64,000 nt of DNA. Origin: Sclerotinia nivalis. Taxonomy: Eukaryota > Ascomycota > Leotiomycetes > Helotiales > Sclerotiniaceae. The stretch's first letter is position 1, and each line of letters starts with the position of its first letter. Positions 22,843 to 34,000 of this stretch are shown in pieces. The notes under the pieces were generated by a model that saw only the letters and a list, made by a program, of their open reading frames with translations, was not told the origin of the DNA and searched no databases. Location: positions 1,798,001 to 1,862,000 of the forward strand of contig JAPEIS010000010.1 in assembly GCA_029531795.1 (NCBI GenBank), in the 5' to 3' direction. The position numbers were made by a program, and so were the translations under genes.

Positions 22843-24921
22843 ATGCAGTCTCGAGTCATTCCAAAGAACTTTCTTTTCGGCAGCCGTGAAGCTTACATCC
22901 TCAAACATCGACTTGACAGAATTAAGTCTCCTTCATTCAAGCTCCTTAGGCACTGGAAAGCTGTCACTATTGAGCCCCAGAAGGAGATCCAGATTCTCAA
23001 GTCTTGTATCATCGAAATCGAGGCGCAAAACAAAGATTTGATTGATGCACGTAACCGAAGGGAGATGATAACTGGAGAACCCACCGAGACGATTTGGTAC
23101 AGCCTGTTGCATAAAAACTAGCAGCGAATTCAGCGAATCAAAGAGTTGGAAAATGATATAAGTTTTGGGAATATGTACGGGCAAATTGAAGTATGGCTCC
23201 GCCCTAAGCAGATCATCGAATTCATGGAAAGGATGAAGCTGGCCTTGGATTCAATGATGCACAAGAACGATATAAGCCTACGTCACACTCTGGATATCGA
23301 GGATACAATGCTGACCTCCAACGTCTTTTTCATCTGTTGTATGGCAATGGATGGGATCTGGGCCTTGGGAGGTGTAGGGAGGATTTGGATCCACAGCTTT
23401 TGCTTCGTGATTTTGCATTGGCAGCAGTGAGACGTTGGATTTTCATGATAGACTTTCCAGGATTCAAGGAAAACCGATTATCTAGAGCGCAAATTAAAAG
23501 TGATGTCCGAAAAGGCATTCCTTGAAGTTCTCTCCTCTTGTCGCCACATGCTAACCTTTACTCTAAAGGTGACCGGAAGTAGACTCGCAAACTAGCGCTT
23601 GCGAGCCACATTAATACATTACGGAGATCCTTTTCAGAGCAGGGTCTGCGTGAGCAAACACAGATTTTGTGATACGATTTTTCACAGCTCTCGTTCCACT
23701 TTGCAGAACTCCACATGATCCCGAAGGGATTTTCAATAATAACATAAGGGCCGATGTAGAAGGCAAAGTTCCAGCGTTGTTTAAGACAGCATTGGCTTTA
23801 AAGCCAGCACCGTTGCCACTGAGCAACAGCATGGATATGCTGTATATCCACCAGGAACGCTAGTAGCCGAAGCTATACTAGCTGTTGCAAATTCTGCTGC
23901 ACAGGAATTGCCAGTGAAAAAGTCGGTTTGCGAAGCTTGAAAGCATGCCTTTGTATGTCCATGAAGTAGAATCCTCTTCGGAAAGGAACGATCCTGCGGA
24001 TGCTATGGTCAACCAAGCAATTTCATCATACAAGAGGCGAATGTGCGCGAGAAGAAAAGTTATCTCCAAAGTGCAATGATAATGGTCTTGACTATTTATT
24101 TGGGAGAGGTCGTGAACAAACAAATTGATGCCACCAGTGTGGCAACAGTTGCCAGAGTTTCCGAAAAGTCGACGCTAAGGTCCCGAAGAAGATCAACGCG
24201 GCTCAATGCCGAAGACGGCATAGCATCTGAAGTGAAAGGCGCCATATCTCCTGGGTTGGAAGATGGTATTGCTCCTGACGCGAAAAACGAGAATATCCAC
24301 GACACCTCTACGGCTTGCATGTTCGAACCGAGATCAGCAAACCCGGAGTCTTCAAGTTGTGGAAAGTGTGGGACAGCGTTCAAATCCAGTGAACACCTCT
24401 GGAAATACCGGAGAACCAAAGGCATAGTAGAGCTACTGCACTAGACTATCGGCTAACCAACAACCATAGTTTGTAAAGCATGTTCCAAATGAGGAAATTG
24501 GTTTGGCAACAAGAAAATGTCCATGCATGTTTGCACTAAACAGAAAGTTACAAATCCAGACTGTGGTCAAACGACCTTCACTGAGTCCAATGGGACTGGT
24601 GAGTATCAAACATCTGCTGCAACCAAGCAAGTGAGTCCTTCAGATAATCCCAAAATTGGGAGCCTGGAAATGTCGAATGGTGAATGTACCAAACACCAAG
24701 TGATTGTGGTGTGTAGTCAAGTAGAATCCCCCCTATCCGATGAGGTCGAAAAGGTTCCGAGCCTTGGCGTCAATCCGGTACGAAGTCCACCAAAGCGACT
24801 CAAGAACAGACACAGCCGCGGACACAGAAAGGCGGTTCTGTTCCTGAAGAGAGGGAATAAATGTCGACCTTCTGAGAACGGCCTCATAAATGTGCTACCG
24901 AGCTTATTGTCACGCAATTGA
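22843..24921 (+). pseudogene. Degraded gene remnant with zinc-finger-like Cys pairs
   Basis: A run of plus-strand frames that look like one broken gene. The first frame opens at ATG 22843 and reads through a coiled-coil-like, charged region (IEPQKEIQILKSCIIEIEAQ) to a TAG at 23119-23121. It continues in the same frame after the stop (QRIQRIKELENDI ...) to about 23330, where the frame shifts and goes on as LYGNGWDLGLGRC ... FPGFKENRLSRAQIKSDVRKG. Further on (24043-24921) a Ser/Arg-rich segment is followed by SCGKCGTAFKSSEHLWKYRR and VCKACSK, which recall C2H2 fingers, with stops at 24442-24444 and soon after. I cannot name the parent family. Whether the two halves belong to one gene is an inference from shared strand and proximity. 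Confidence 0.5.
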
Positions 24922-26448
24922 AAATTGTGTTTTCAAGTATGTACTGAATCGGATCGCAAGTATGAGTGGTAGAGAGAATTCGACACTCTAATGTAAGTTC
25001 AATGAAAGCTTGTAAAGGAACAGATTGATGAGCAAACATCAGAATGATGATGCATGTTTCTCGGGGGGGGGGGTCTTTCTTGTATATCCAAGTGTATATA
25101 CCTAAGCGACCTTCTGCAACAACCTATTTGGTCAGTGACATGGTTTCTTTCTCGTGAATGTGACAAATATCCTTCAAGTCAGATAAGATTGAAGTGACAT
25201 CTTTGTATAGTTGGAGACAAGAGACCAGTTTGATGATTCCTTGGCAATCAAACTTCATGCATAAGGCTGGTTTCGGAAAACTTGATGAAACTTCAACAAA
25301 GCCATATCAGTTGCCAATTTAATAATAGATATTTTGGATTGTGAGAGGAATATTGAGAAATGTGCAGTCATAGGAAGTAGGTAGGTGAATTTATAATAAT
25401 CATATGGATTGTTGTAAACGTAGGTTATATTGAAAAAATAGAAGGATGTTCATGATGTGAAGTGACTGGGCGAAAGCAAGTGTGTGTTGATCAAAGTCTA
25501 AGCTTATCGCTTCCAGTAACGCTTAGCTTAAGGTGGTAAGGTGGTAAGGTGGTATCCTGAAGCTGTTGGTTGGTCGGTTCATGAAGAAACTCGAATATTT
25601 TTTTAATTATTTCTTAAAGAAAGCTGCTCTCCACAAACATGAAGCAACAATTAAATATGTAAATTACCTACCTAGATCTACAACTGTTGTGTTGAGGTAT
25701 TGAGAGATTGGGTTAAATAAATGAAGAGGAAGGTCCCAAATCTTTTGCATATCCCTTGCATATAACTTGCGATCTTACATATATCTTGCACAATTTTATT
25801 CTTCAGATAAGGTTACGTAATACCGTAGTACATTAATGTCCCTTGCGCCCAACCCCCAATAGTGCCGGCAATTTCGATATGCGACGCTATCCCACGTCAC
25901 ATATGAACCCTAGAAGTTTGGGGAAGTTTGGAGCTGACTGAATCATTCAGATTTCATCGTTCACCTATCGCGATCAGACAAGTCAACGACATATGTATAT
26001 ACGGCTTCCGTGCCTGCAGCTATCTCTAGATCTTATCCTGTACTTAGGTACTTCCTGATCAATTGTAGGACTAGTTCTGCTGCCTCAAACAGAACTCTAA
26101 GCTTTCTTCTTTGGACACGGCTGCTCCGTCACCTAGTGCAGTTCTGGCGTTTGAAAAAATGAAAGCATCTTGGAACTGCTTATAACATCAACAAACAATT
26201 CATTCTGGAGGTGTACCAAAGGAAAAAATTACTCAATAAGTGATGGTCTAGTGGAGTTCATATATACATTCATATATAAATCCATTCACATTGGTTATCA
26301 GAATTCAAGCACGTCTCCTAGCTTCCTCCAGGATCAAGGTTTCCGACTTCCTGCATTGATCGAAGCGGCCCGCGGTTAGCACTGCACAGCTTTTACGATT
26401 TATCTCACAGATTGTATATATCGCGACCAACTTTTTCACCAAATTGTA
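24922..26448. other. Intergenic region, no gene seen
   Basis: AT-rich spacer. It includes a poly-G run near 25062-25073, three copies of AAGGTGGT at 25530-25553, and the promoter side of the phospholipase gene. No family-like frame. Confidence 0.55.
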
Positions 26449-27699
26449 ATGGCAGAGTCAGAACCTTTACTGCAAGAGAAAATGGAGGTCCCTCATTGTG
26501 AGTTTTCAGTAGAGACTCCTCAGAATCATGGCTAATATTGCTCCAGCAACTTTCACATCAGCCAAACCGGATCGGCGAGGTCGAATACTCCCGCAAGCTA
26601 TTGCGCATCGAGGATACAAAGCTGCGAATCCAGAGAATACTATGGGCGCATTTAGAGGTGCTGTTGAAGTGGGAGCGCATGCGATAGAAACCGACCTGCA
26701 CATCACCAAGGACGGGGTTTTGGTTATTTCACATGTGTGTTGTAACCTCAAGAAGTACATTCCCGGCGAGAACGATGGCTGACGCGCTCCTCAAGGATCC
26801 AAGCCTTAAGAGATGTTTTGGAGAAGATAAAAAGGTCATAGATTGTGACTGGTCATTCATATCTACGCTTCGCACCCTGCAGGCGCCCCACGAACCCATG
26901 CCCCGCCTTAGAGATCTCTTAGAATACCTCACTACACCCGGGCTAGAAGACATATGGGTATTGTTAGATATTAAGGTACCTTTGCCATGTACCATATTGT
27001 TTTGGAAAGGAATCGAGTTGACGAGAGCAAAAAGCTTGATAATAATGCAGATCAAATAATGAGTTTAATCGCTTCGACGATTGAAGAGGTGGAACCAACG
27101 AGGCCCTGGAATCAGAGAATTTTATTAGGCTGCTGGGCAGTACGTTATTCTCTTCCCGCCTAAATTCTTTTACATCAACTATCTTTCTATGATATACTGA
27201 CAAACAACCATCTTAGGCCAAGTACCTTCCTCTTTGCGCCATTCACCTTCCCGATTTCCCCATAACGCACATCGGATTCTCCATAGGATATGCGAGGGAG
27301 TTTCTATCCATACCTAATATAAACTTCAACATGCTACGGCAGATTTTAGCCGGGCTTGGAGGTCCTAAATTTATGGCCGATACCAGAGCTGCAAAACGAT
27401 CCATGTTAGTATGGACTGTTAATGAAGAGCAATGGATGAGATGGTGTATCAAGAAAGAGGTGGATGGAGTTATTACTGATGATCCGAAGAAGTATCTGGA
27501 AGTATGTGAGGGATACGATTCTGCAGATTCGAACAAGGTTGCCTTTGGATTCAAGGATTGGATGTTGATTATATGGTTCAATGTGTTGGCCATGCTATTT
27601 TCATGGCTGGTTAGGTGCAGATTTGGCTTTAAAATAGACAAGGAGAAGGTTAGAGCGGGTTATGAGACGTCGAGGCGCAAACGGGGTTTGTCTTCATGA
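26449..27699 (+). CDS. pgc1: Glycerophosphodiester phosphodiesterase-domain phospholipase (Pgc1-like)
   Basis: GDPD-fold enzyme related to yeast Pgc1, a phosphatidylglycerol-specific phospholipase C that trims PG on lipid droplets and mitochondria. Five exons: 26449-26497, 26547-26734, 26796-26975, 27035-27139 and 27217-27699; frames agree, 334 aa. Core motifs: AIAHRGYKAANPENTMGAF (catalytic HR and the PENT block), AIETDLHITKDG (metal-binding E-x-D), VISHDPSL (second catalytic His, formed at the second splice), VLLDIK, LVWTVNEEQWM and GVITDDPKKYLEVC. A hydrophobic segment near the C-terminus (WMLIIWFNVLAMLFSWLV) is a likely membrane anchor, as in the yeast protein. The start at 26449 uses a 49-nt intron with a GCTAAT branch point; an ATG at 26528 lies within that intron and would be an alternative start. 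Residues for catalysis are all present. Confidence 0.9.
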
Positions 27700-28507
27700 C
27701 ACATCGGGACTATAGAGTATTATGACAATTAGCGAATACCCATCAGTTCTGCCGAGTTTTATGTCGCAAGCTTCATATGATTCACGGTAAAAATTTCGAG
27801 GCGCTTCGATTATCGAAATAAGATAGTGAAGAAATTGAGGAAACCTGTTAATTACGATGGTATGTTAAAGACGTTCTTATTGAAGCCATTGGAGAGGCTA
27901 ATTGTGATTCAAAATCACCAGCAGAAGTGTACTCTTCCTTTTTATTGTTTACGGAGTCAAGAGTTCTTGATTTCTTTGCAGCAAATGACCTTTTCCTCCC
28001 TGAATCACCAACTCCCTCTAGCAAAGAATCACACTGTTATTTAATATATGCAATTTTGCATATCTACTTTAACTATGGCCTCAAATCTCCCTTCTTTAAT
28101 ATATGCAAGAATCAAAAATGTGCAACACATATACAATAATACTGAATTGCACCCACAAACAAACCTATACACATCGTTGCTCCTTATATCTTGGCAACCC
28201 AAGACAAAAGTGCGTGAAAACCCCTCCGACTATTGCTCATTACCTTGCGGACTGTCGAAAGTGTCGAGGCCAGGAGAGAGATAACTTTGTGGTGGTCTGG
28301 GTGGAAAAGGAAATCGACGGTAGTGCGGTTGACGAAGAGGAAGGGAATAGGAACTACATGTTGGGTATAGGGGGGTTTGATATTGTGGCGAATGGAGACA
28401 AGAGGGGCAGAGAGAAAGGTGTTAGGGTATACCAGGATGGAACGGAAGAGGCACGACGCGAGAAGAAAGGGGTGAGAAATGTCTCTCCAAATGTTTCTGC
28501 CACTGAT
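27700..28507. other. Intergenic region / 5' leader
   Basis: No confident gene. The frame of the next gene is open back to 28103, but that upstream part has an unconvincing composition and probably represents 5' UTR. Confidence 0.5.
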
Positions 28508-31096
28508 ATGGCTAGATTCGACACAGAAGTCGAGGACGACATGTATAGCCAGATTAACGAAAGCGCACAAGACACCAGTCCTGACGCTCCCAAAACCCGA
28601 AGTCTTCCAATAAAGGGTAAATCCAAAAGGCCCAATGTATTTGGAAGTCTGCGGAAAATGATCGTCCGACCTAAGAGTGAGCAGGACACGGCGGCAACAG
28701 GTGAGCATAAACCGCCCACACATGGCATTGTCAAACAAGGACTCAATAGATTCAATACAGTCGCAGGCGGTTTCCGAGGGAACAAGAAGACTGAAGGCTC
28801 AGAAGAACATAATTCTCTGTCTGGATCGACAGATGAACGGAGGATCGATGATGCTACGGGATATGAATATCTTACTCCTAAAGAATTTCTAGATCTCCAT
28901 TTTAAGGGAGTGGTTGCTGGTACTCGTGATGCACAAGCAACAGTATCAAACGCAACATCGGCGCCAATCGATATACCTCAAAAAAGTCGACCTAAAGCAT
29001 CACAGGAGTGGACTGCACAGAGACATGCTGGAGAATATATGAGTGAAATTGGTGGGAACCCCTTTATGGACAAATACGCGGTTGTTAACTCCTTTACTGA
29101 TGATTCTGAAATTCCTGATGTCGCAAATAGTTACCATGGAGTAACATCAGAGCGATGGAGCAATGATACAAACTCTAGCAGGCCCGGAAGAATAAGTCGA
29201 GAAACCGAATTCTCGCAGTCTGATGAGGAGCGAACGGATATCATTAGCCAGGCGAACGATTGTGAAACAATCAATATAACGCCGCAAAATATCGATGACG
29301 TACTTGCGGTTTGGAAAGGAAGTTTTGGTACGTCATCTTCACCGTCGCCTATTCGTATACCTTCTCGGCCTCATGCTTTGGATCATCCGGTTCACTCTCA
29401 TAGCATTGATGCGTTGCCGGTACCTCTTCGGTCTCAAGGATTAAATGTTGCCGGGCATAGTACAAGTTTACCAAATACTCACGGTGTTGAGGAGATAGTT
29501 GCAAGAGCTCAGTGGGCGCAAGGAAATGTTTTGGAGAAAGTTTCTTCTGCACCTTCTGCGGCTTTACAGCATGCCATAGATTTGGTCGAACCCAGGAATT
29601 ATAGGGATATACCGAAGAGGAGTAATACAACCAAAGAACCTCCTCGAGGTTTTGCTTTACCTAAAAGGACGAATACAGGCGCTATACCACATCCTCGACA
29701 TCCTCTAGCCAACGAAATTACTCGAAGCAACACTGTCACTAAGAATCCCCAGGCACAGACAAGAAACCAAATCGCATTGCCAGATATTCCAGAGCCTGTA
29801 CAAGAAACCATCGCTGGTACTCGATACTCTTCTTTGCCCTCATCACCCACTATTTCCCCATCTCCGAGGATCAAAAATAACGAACAAGGTCGGCAATCAC
29901 CTCGACTCTGGAACAGAAAAGGTACTCCTGTATCAAAGCCCGAATCTCGCATCAATTTATTGCTGCACGATCGAGCAGGACCGGCCATTGATAGATCGTC
30001 TATCGTGACAACCTTCTCCCAATTTATACCTTCGCGTAACGGGGAGCTTGATAGGGAAATTACTACGGGTGCTCAAACATCCACCAAGGCACCTCGACGC
30101 CGAATGGGTGGTCCAAATACTCAAAACCGCACGAGGGGTGACGCGATTCCTATCCCTCAAGTCCCAGCAATTCCAAAAATTTACGCAAAGCATACGACTG
30201 TTCTTCCGAAAATCGGTAGAGATGCCACTGGAAGGTTTTCCGTGGAGCATATTGAACGAGAACAGTCTGGAAGTGCAGTATCTAGTTTGGATATGGGAGT
30301 GCCAGGGGAAGTGCCGGGAGAAGTGCCGGGAGAAGTGAATGTGGAAGAAACGGAAGATATTTACGCGAATCATACGATAGGTACTTGGGATGCGGTTTTG
30401 CGGAATGGTATGGGTGATGTGAGTCCGGTTAGTTCGGTGGAGGATTTGAATAGGGTTGGGAGTCCGGTTAGTACTTTTGGTGAAAGAGGAGATAGGAGGG
30501 GTTGGGATGATGGGGATGAGGATTGGTATGGGGATGAGAATTGCTATGAGGATGTGGATGTATATTTGAGCCCGGAATCTTACCAAGACAAGCCGAATTT
30601 AATACCACAACAAGCATATCCATCAATAACTTCACCCCCACATCTCCCCTCCACCTTTTCTCCCCCACATCAAGCTCCAACTCCAACTTATATCCCCATT
30701 CCGTCGAAACCTCCACACTCCCCTCCTTTATCTCACACCTCACCCCGGCCCCCTGCACACCCACAAACCCTTCAACCTCAACAATCTTCCCATACCATTC
30801 CGCAGGAAATATCCACGAATACAACATCTCCATCTCCATCTCCATTCGATCCAGCTATACCTATAACCCTGCCCCTAAAAATCTGTAAAAAGATTAGACC
30901 GCTGGATTTGGTGAGAGATGGGATGCATGGTGTGGGAGGGATTGGGAATGAAGTTGAGAATGAGGTTGAGATGCGGAGGAAACAGGGACAGAGACAGAGA
31001 GAGGGGATGGAGGAAATAGAGAGGGGGGTGGGGGAGGAATTGAGGAGGGCGGATGAGAGGTTGAGGGTTCTGAGGGATGGGAGGGGTGGTTTGTAA
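28508..31096 (+). CDS. Large disordered orphan protein, about 862 aa
   Basis: Single uninterrupted exon. I do not recognise a domain. The ATG at 28508 (MARFDTEVEDD) is the most natural start; the frame is open back to 28103, so a longer product is possible. The protein is rich in Ser, Pro, Thr and Arg and looks mostly disordered. Features: a basic block near the N-terminus (GKSKRPNVFGSLRKMIVRPKS), a short conserved-looking stretch TPKEFLDLHFKGVVAGTR, three spaced copies of a basic-[ST]-N-T motif (KRSNT, KRTNT, TRSNT) within about 50 residues plus an earlier RFNT, three copies of VPGE, an Asp/Glu/Trp/Tyr-rich patch, a Pro-rich block (HLPSTFSPPHQAPTPT) and a C-terminal charged helix (EEIERGVGEELRRADERLR) likely to form a coiled coil. 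This suggests a scaffold or regulatory protein; that is a guess from composition. Confidence 0.75.
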   Translation: MARFDTEVEDDMYSQINESAQDTSPDAPKTRSLPIKGKSKRPNVFGSLRKMIVRPKSEQDTAATGEHKPPTHGIVKQGLNRFNTVAGGFRGNKKTEGSEEHNSLSGSTDERRIDDATGYEYLTPKEFLDLHFKGVVAGTRDAQATVSNATSAPIDIPQKSRPKASQEWTAQRHAGEYMSEIGGNPFMDKYAVVNSFTDDSEIPDVANSYHGVTSERWSNDTNSSRPGRISRETEFSQSDEERTDIISQANDCETINITPQNIDDVLAVWKGSFGTSSSPSPIRIPSRPHALDHPVHSHSIDALPVPLRSQGLNVAGHSTSLPNTHGVEEIVARAQWAQGNVLEKVSSAPSAALQHAIDLVEPRNYRDIPKRSNTTKEPPRGFALPKRTNTGAIPHPRHPLANEITRSNTVTKNPQAQTRNQIALPDIPEPVQETIAGTRYSSLPSSPTISPSPRIKNNEQGRQSPRLWNRKGTPVSKPESRINLLLHDRAGPAIDRSSIVTTFSQFIPSRNGELDREITTGAQTSTKAPRRRMGGPNTQNRTRGDAIPIPQVPAIPKIYAKHTTVLPKIGRDATGRFSVEHIEREQSGSAVSSLDMGVPGEVPGEVPGEVNVEETEDIYANHTIGTWDAVLRNGMGDVSPVSSVEDLNRVGSPVSTFGERGDRRGWDDGDEDWYGDENCYEDVDVYLSPESYQDKPNLIPQQAYPSITSPPHLPSTFSPPHQAPTPTYIPIPSKPPHSPPLSHTSPRPPAHPQTLQPQQSSHTIPQEISTNTTSPSPSPFDPAIPITLPLKICKKIRPLDLVRDGMHGVGGIGNEVENEVEMRRKQGQRQREGMEEIERGVGEELRRADERLRVLRDGRGGL

Positions 31097-34000
31097 GGGG
31101 AGTTGTGGCTTGTGAGGAGGGTTGGATTTGAATGGGTGGTAAGGGTTAGGATTATAGGTTTTGGGAGGGGTTAGGAATGAGGGATAAGGGGTGAAGTGGA
31201 GATGTGATGGGAAATTAATGGATGGGAATCGAGGAATGGAAATTAGGAAGCGGAGAGAACAGCAGAGCGTAGTAATGATATCAATAATAATCATAATAAT
31301 AATCACAATGATAATAATACCCAGATAAAGATCCAAGTATTTGGAAATAGATAATGACAGTTTGAGATTCATTAGCTTGGATTAGACGTTGAGGTTAGAA
31401 GATGGGTTTAGAAGATGAGCTACGGATTTAATACTTTAGATATCATGATGCTATTTACTCTAGGTCATAGTTAGAAGGATTAGATGGATAGATGGATGGA
31501 TAGATGGACTAGATAGTAGATACTCATGATATTGATGATGAGTATCTTATTCTTAGTCACAGCAATGGATATACATATCTTTTAACCTCGATTTCTATCA
31601 TTTCTATCATTCCATTTCTATCATTTCGTTTCATCCCATCCCATCCCATCTATAAAATTCTTCTTCTTCAGATTTTTCCCAAAGGGAATTAAGACAGGAA
31701 GGACTCTTACTACTCGAGTATATTTTTCAAATTAAATATTTATAAATAAATAAATAAAGAAATCAAAAGTGAATTATTATATACATATATTAGAACATCA
31801 GACTTCAAGCTCTTGAGATCAGGATTTATTTACTTATTTATATGATAAAATCGATGTATTATGTTTGGTTTTGGATACGGGATATATATACGAGTATATT
31901 GTAATGTTGTTTGGGTATTATGGGTTATTGAATTTTTTTCGGAGAGGATAAGAGGTGAGGGAGGGGGGAGTTGTGTTGAGGTTCATAGGTTCATAGGTTT
32001 TTTCATCGTTAATTGGGATTTCGTAAGTTCTCATTTCACGTTTAGTGTTTGTGGATCGTGTGGATTGTGATAGATTTCATGGTTATTGAATGTTTCGATG
32101 ATTTATATATATATACAGTAGTCAACTCATCTATCTATCTCTTTTTACCCGAGTAAATTCCACTGTCCACGTCAAAGTATAGAATCGAATACAAATATGA
32201 ATATGGGAGATGGAATACGTGTATCTGACAGCGAATCTTAATACCTGGAATCCTGTTCTAATAAAAGGGGGGTAATATTATTATTGGAGGTATAAGTAAA
32301 TCAATATCCTCATTATTACCTAGTAGTACAGTCTTATTTTTGTACTGTCTGCAGTAACTCCCCCTAGAAAGACTTTTCCATCAAGCTACGAGAACGAAAT
32401 CTACATATATATATATATACTTATACATATGAGTATAAGTAAATAGACCGCAGGGTGGGATTTCAACAAGAAATCTATCAACAAACCACTCTATACAAAA
32501 CAACAACCAATCCACACAGCCTTCCCTCCCGCGTCCCGAAAAGATATACATACAACATACAATCCAGATTCTAGAAAAATTTAACCATTCCATTCCATAA
32601 TTTACATTATATTCCTAAACCCATGAAGAGGGAACAAGAAATATGAGGAACCGTCATGTCCTGTCATGTCACGTCACGTCATAAAGAAATCATTAATTCT
32701 GTAAAGCGATGAGAGGTCGCCGGTATATATCACTTCTTCAACTCATTCAGTGGAGTATTTCTCCTGATCAACTTTGTACTCTTTTCGTATTCAAATAAAG
32801 AATTTGCAGTTAATTAATTTCTCGCCCTTCTCGTATGGAGAAGAACAGAACGTAGTAGTGAAGGAGATGTAGAGTAAACTTCAAAAGGAGCAGAGAATCA
32901 AAAATGAATATGGATATGGATATAGCATAAATACAATGTATGCCTCTTATGGAGAAAGTCATGCGTGATTATATTATAGTGACACTGGGAAAGAGTTTAT
33001 TCTGGGAAAGTAAGGGAAAGTAAGGGAAAGTAAGGGAAAGTAAGGGAAAGGAAAGGAAAGGAAAAAATGAAAGAAGATATCAGTTATTAAAAGTAGATGA
33101 GATGAAATGGGATGTTTTTATTGTCTTTGTCTTTGTTCATGTATTGTGATGAAGGATTTGTATGATGTTGGGATTGATACTGAGTACTTAGGTAATAACT
33201 AACTCATTACTATTGGAATACTAACGAACGTCTTCAAATATAGGTAATAGGTATCTCGGGGAATGAAGAAATTGAATAAGAAGATTGAGTTCATGAACGA
33301 CACACCTTTTTGAAGAAAAGCAGAATCAGTAAGTAAGTGCAAAGTGTTGTTCTATGATTTCGTTGCCCTTTCATTGATGTGTAGTTACATTCTACGGAAT
33401 GGATATTAAGAATCACGGGAAAGACCATATTTTGCGTATGAGTTGTGTAGTTACATAGATTTGAGGAGTTTAATTATAGTCACGCAGCAGCAGAGTCAAA
33501 AGAGAGGAGTGATGATCGTTCTTGTCCGTCGCTTCCTCTTCAGAAAGAGGAGAAGCAAATAGTGCGCATAGTGAATACTCACTTGATGGTTGCAAAACGT
33601 AATATCAACCAATCTTTCATGTGGATATTGTAACTTCTAGAGAACTTGGTTTTAAAAAGAAAGACTGCACTTGCTCCCAAAAAAAAACGATTAAATGTGT
33701 AATGACTCAAAAGCTGCGGACTTGACCATATTTCACGTTGATAATCGATATTACCCTGAATATTATGAATATTACTGTAAATAAAATACCATGAATAATC
33801 ATTAAGATACAATCATACTAAATAAACCAATTGATTACGTGGAATATTTAATATTGACTCTTAAAATGTAACTCCGTATCTACATCGAAAGCCGCAATGT
33901 GCCCCCAGAGAACCAAACTCAAATTTCCTAGCCCCTGAATGTATATATTCCTAATCTTGTACTCCCGGTGACCTACAGATCTCCGCTGATACATTCCACC

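Noticed and set aside
30875..31372. 165-codon minus-strand frame
   Set aside because: Low-complexity (Pro/Ile/Leu) shadow of the 3' end of the orphan gene at 28508-31096; no motif.
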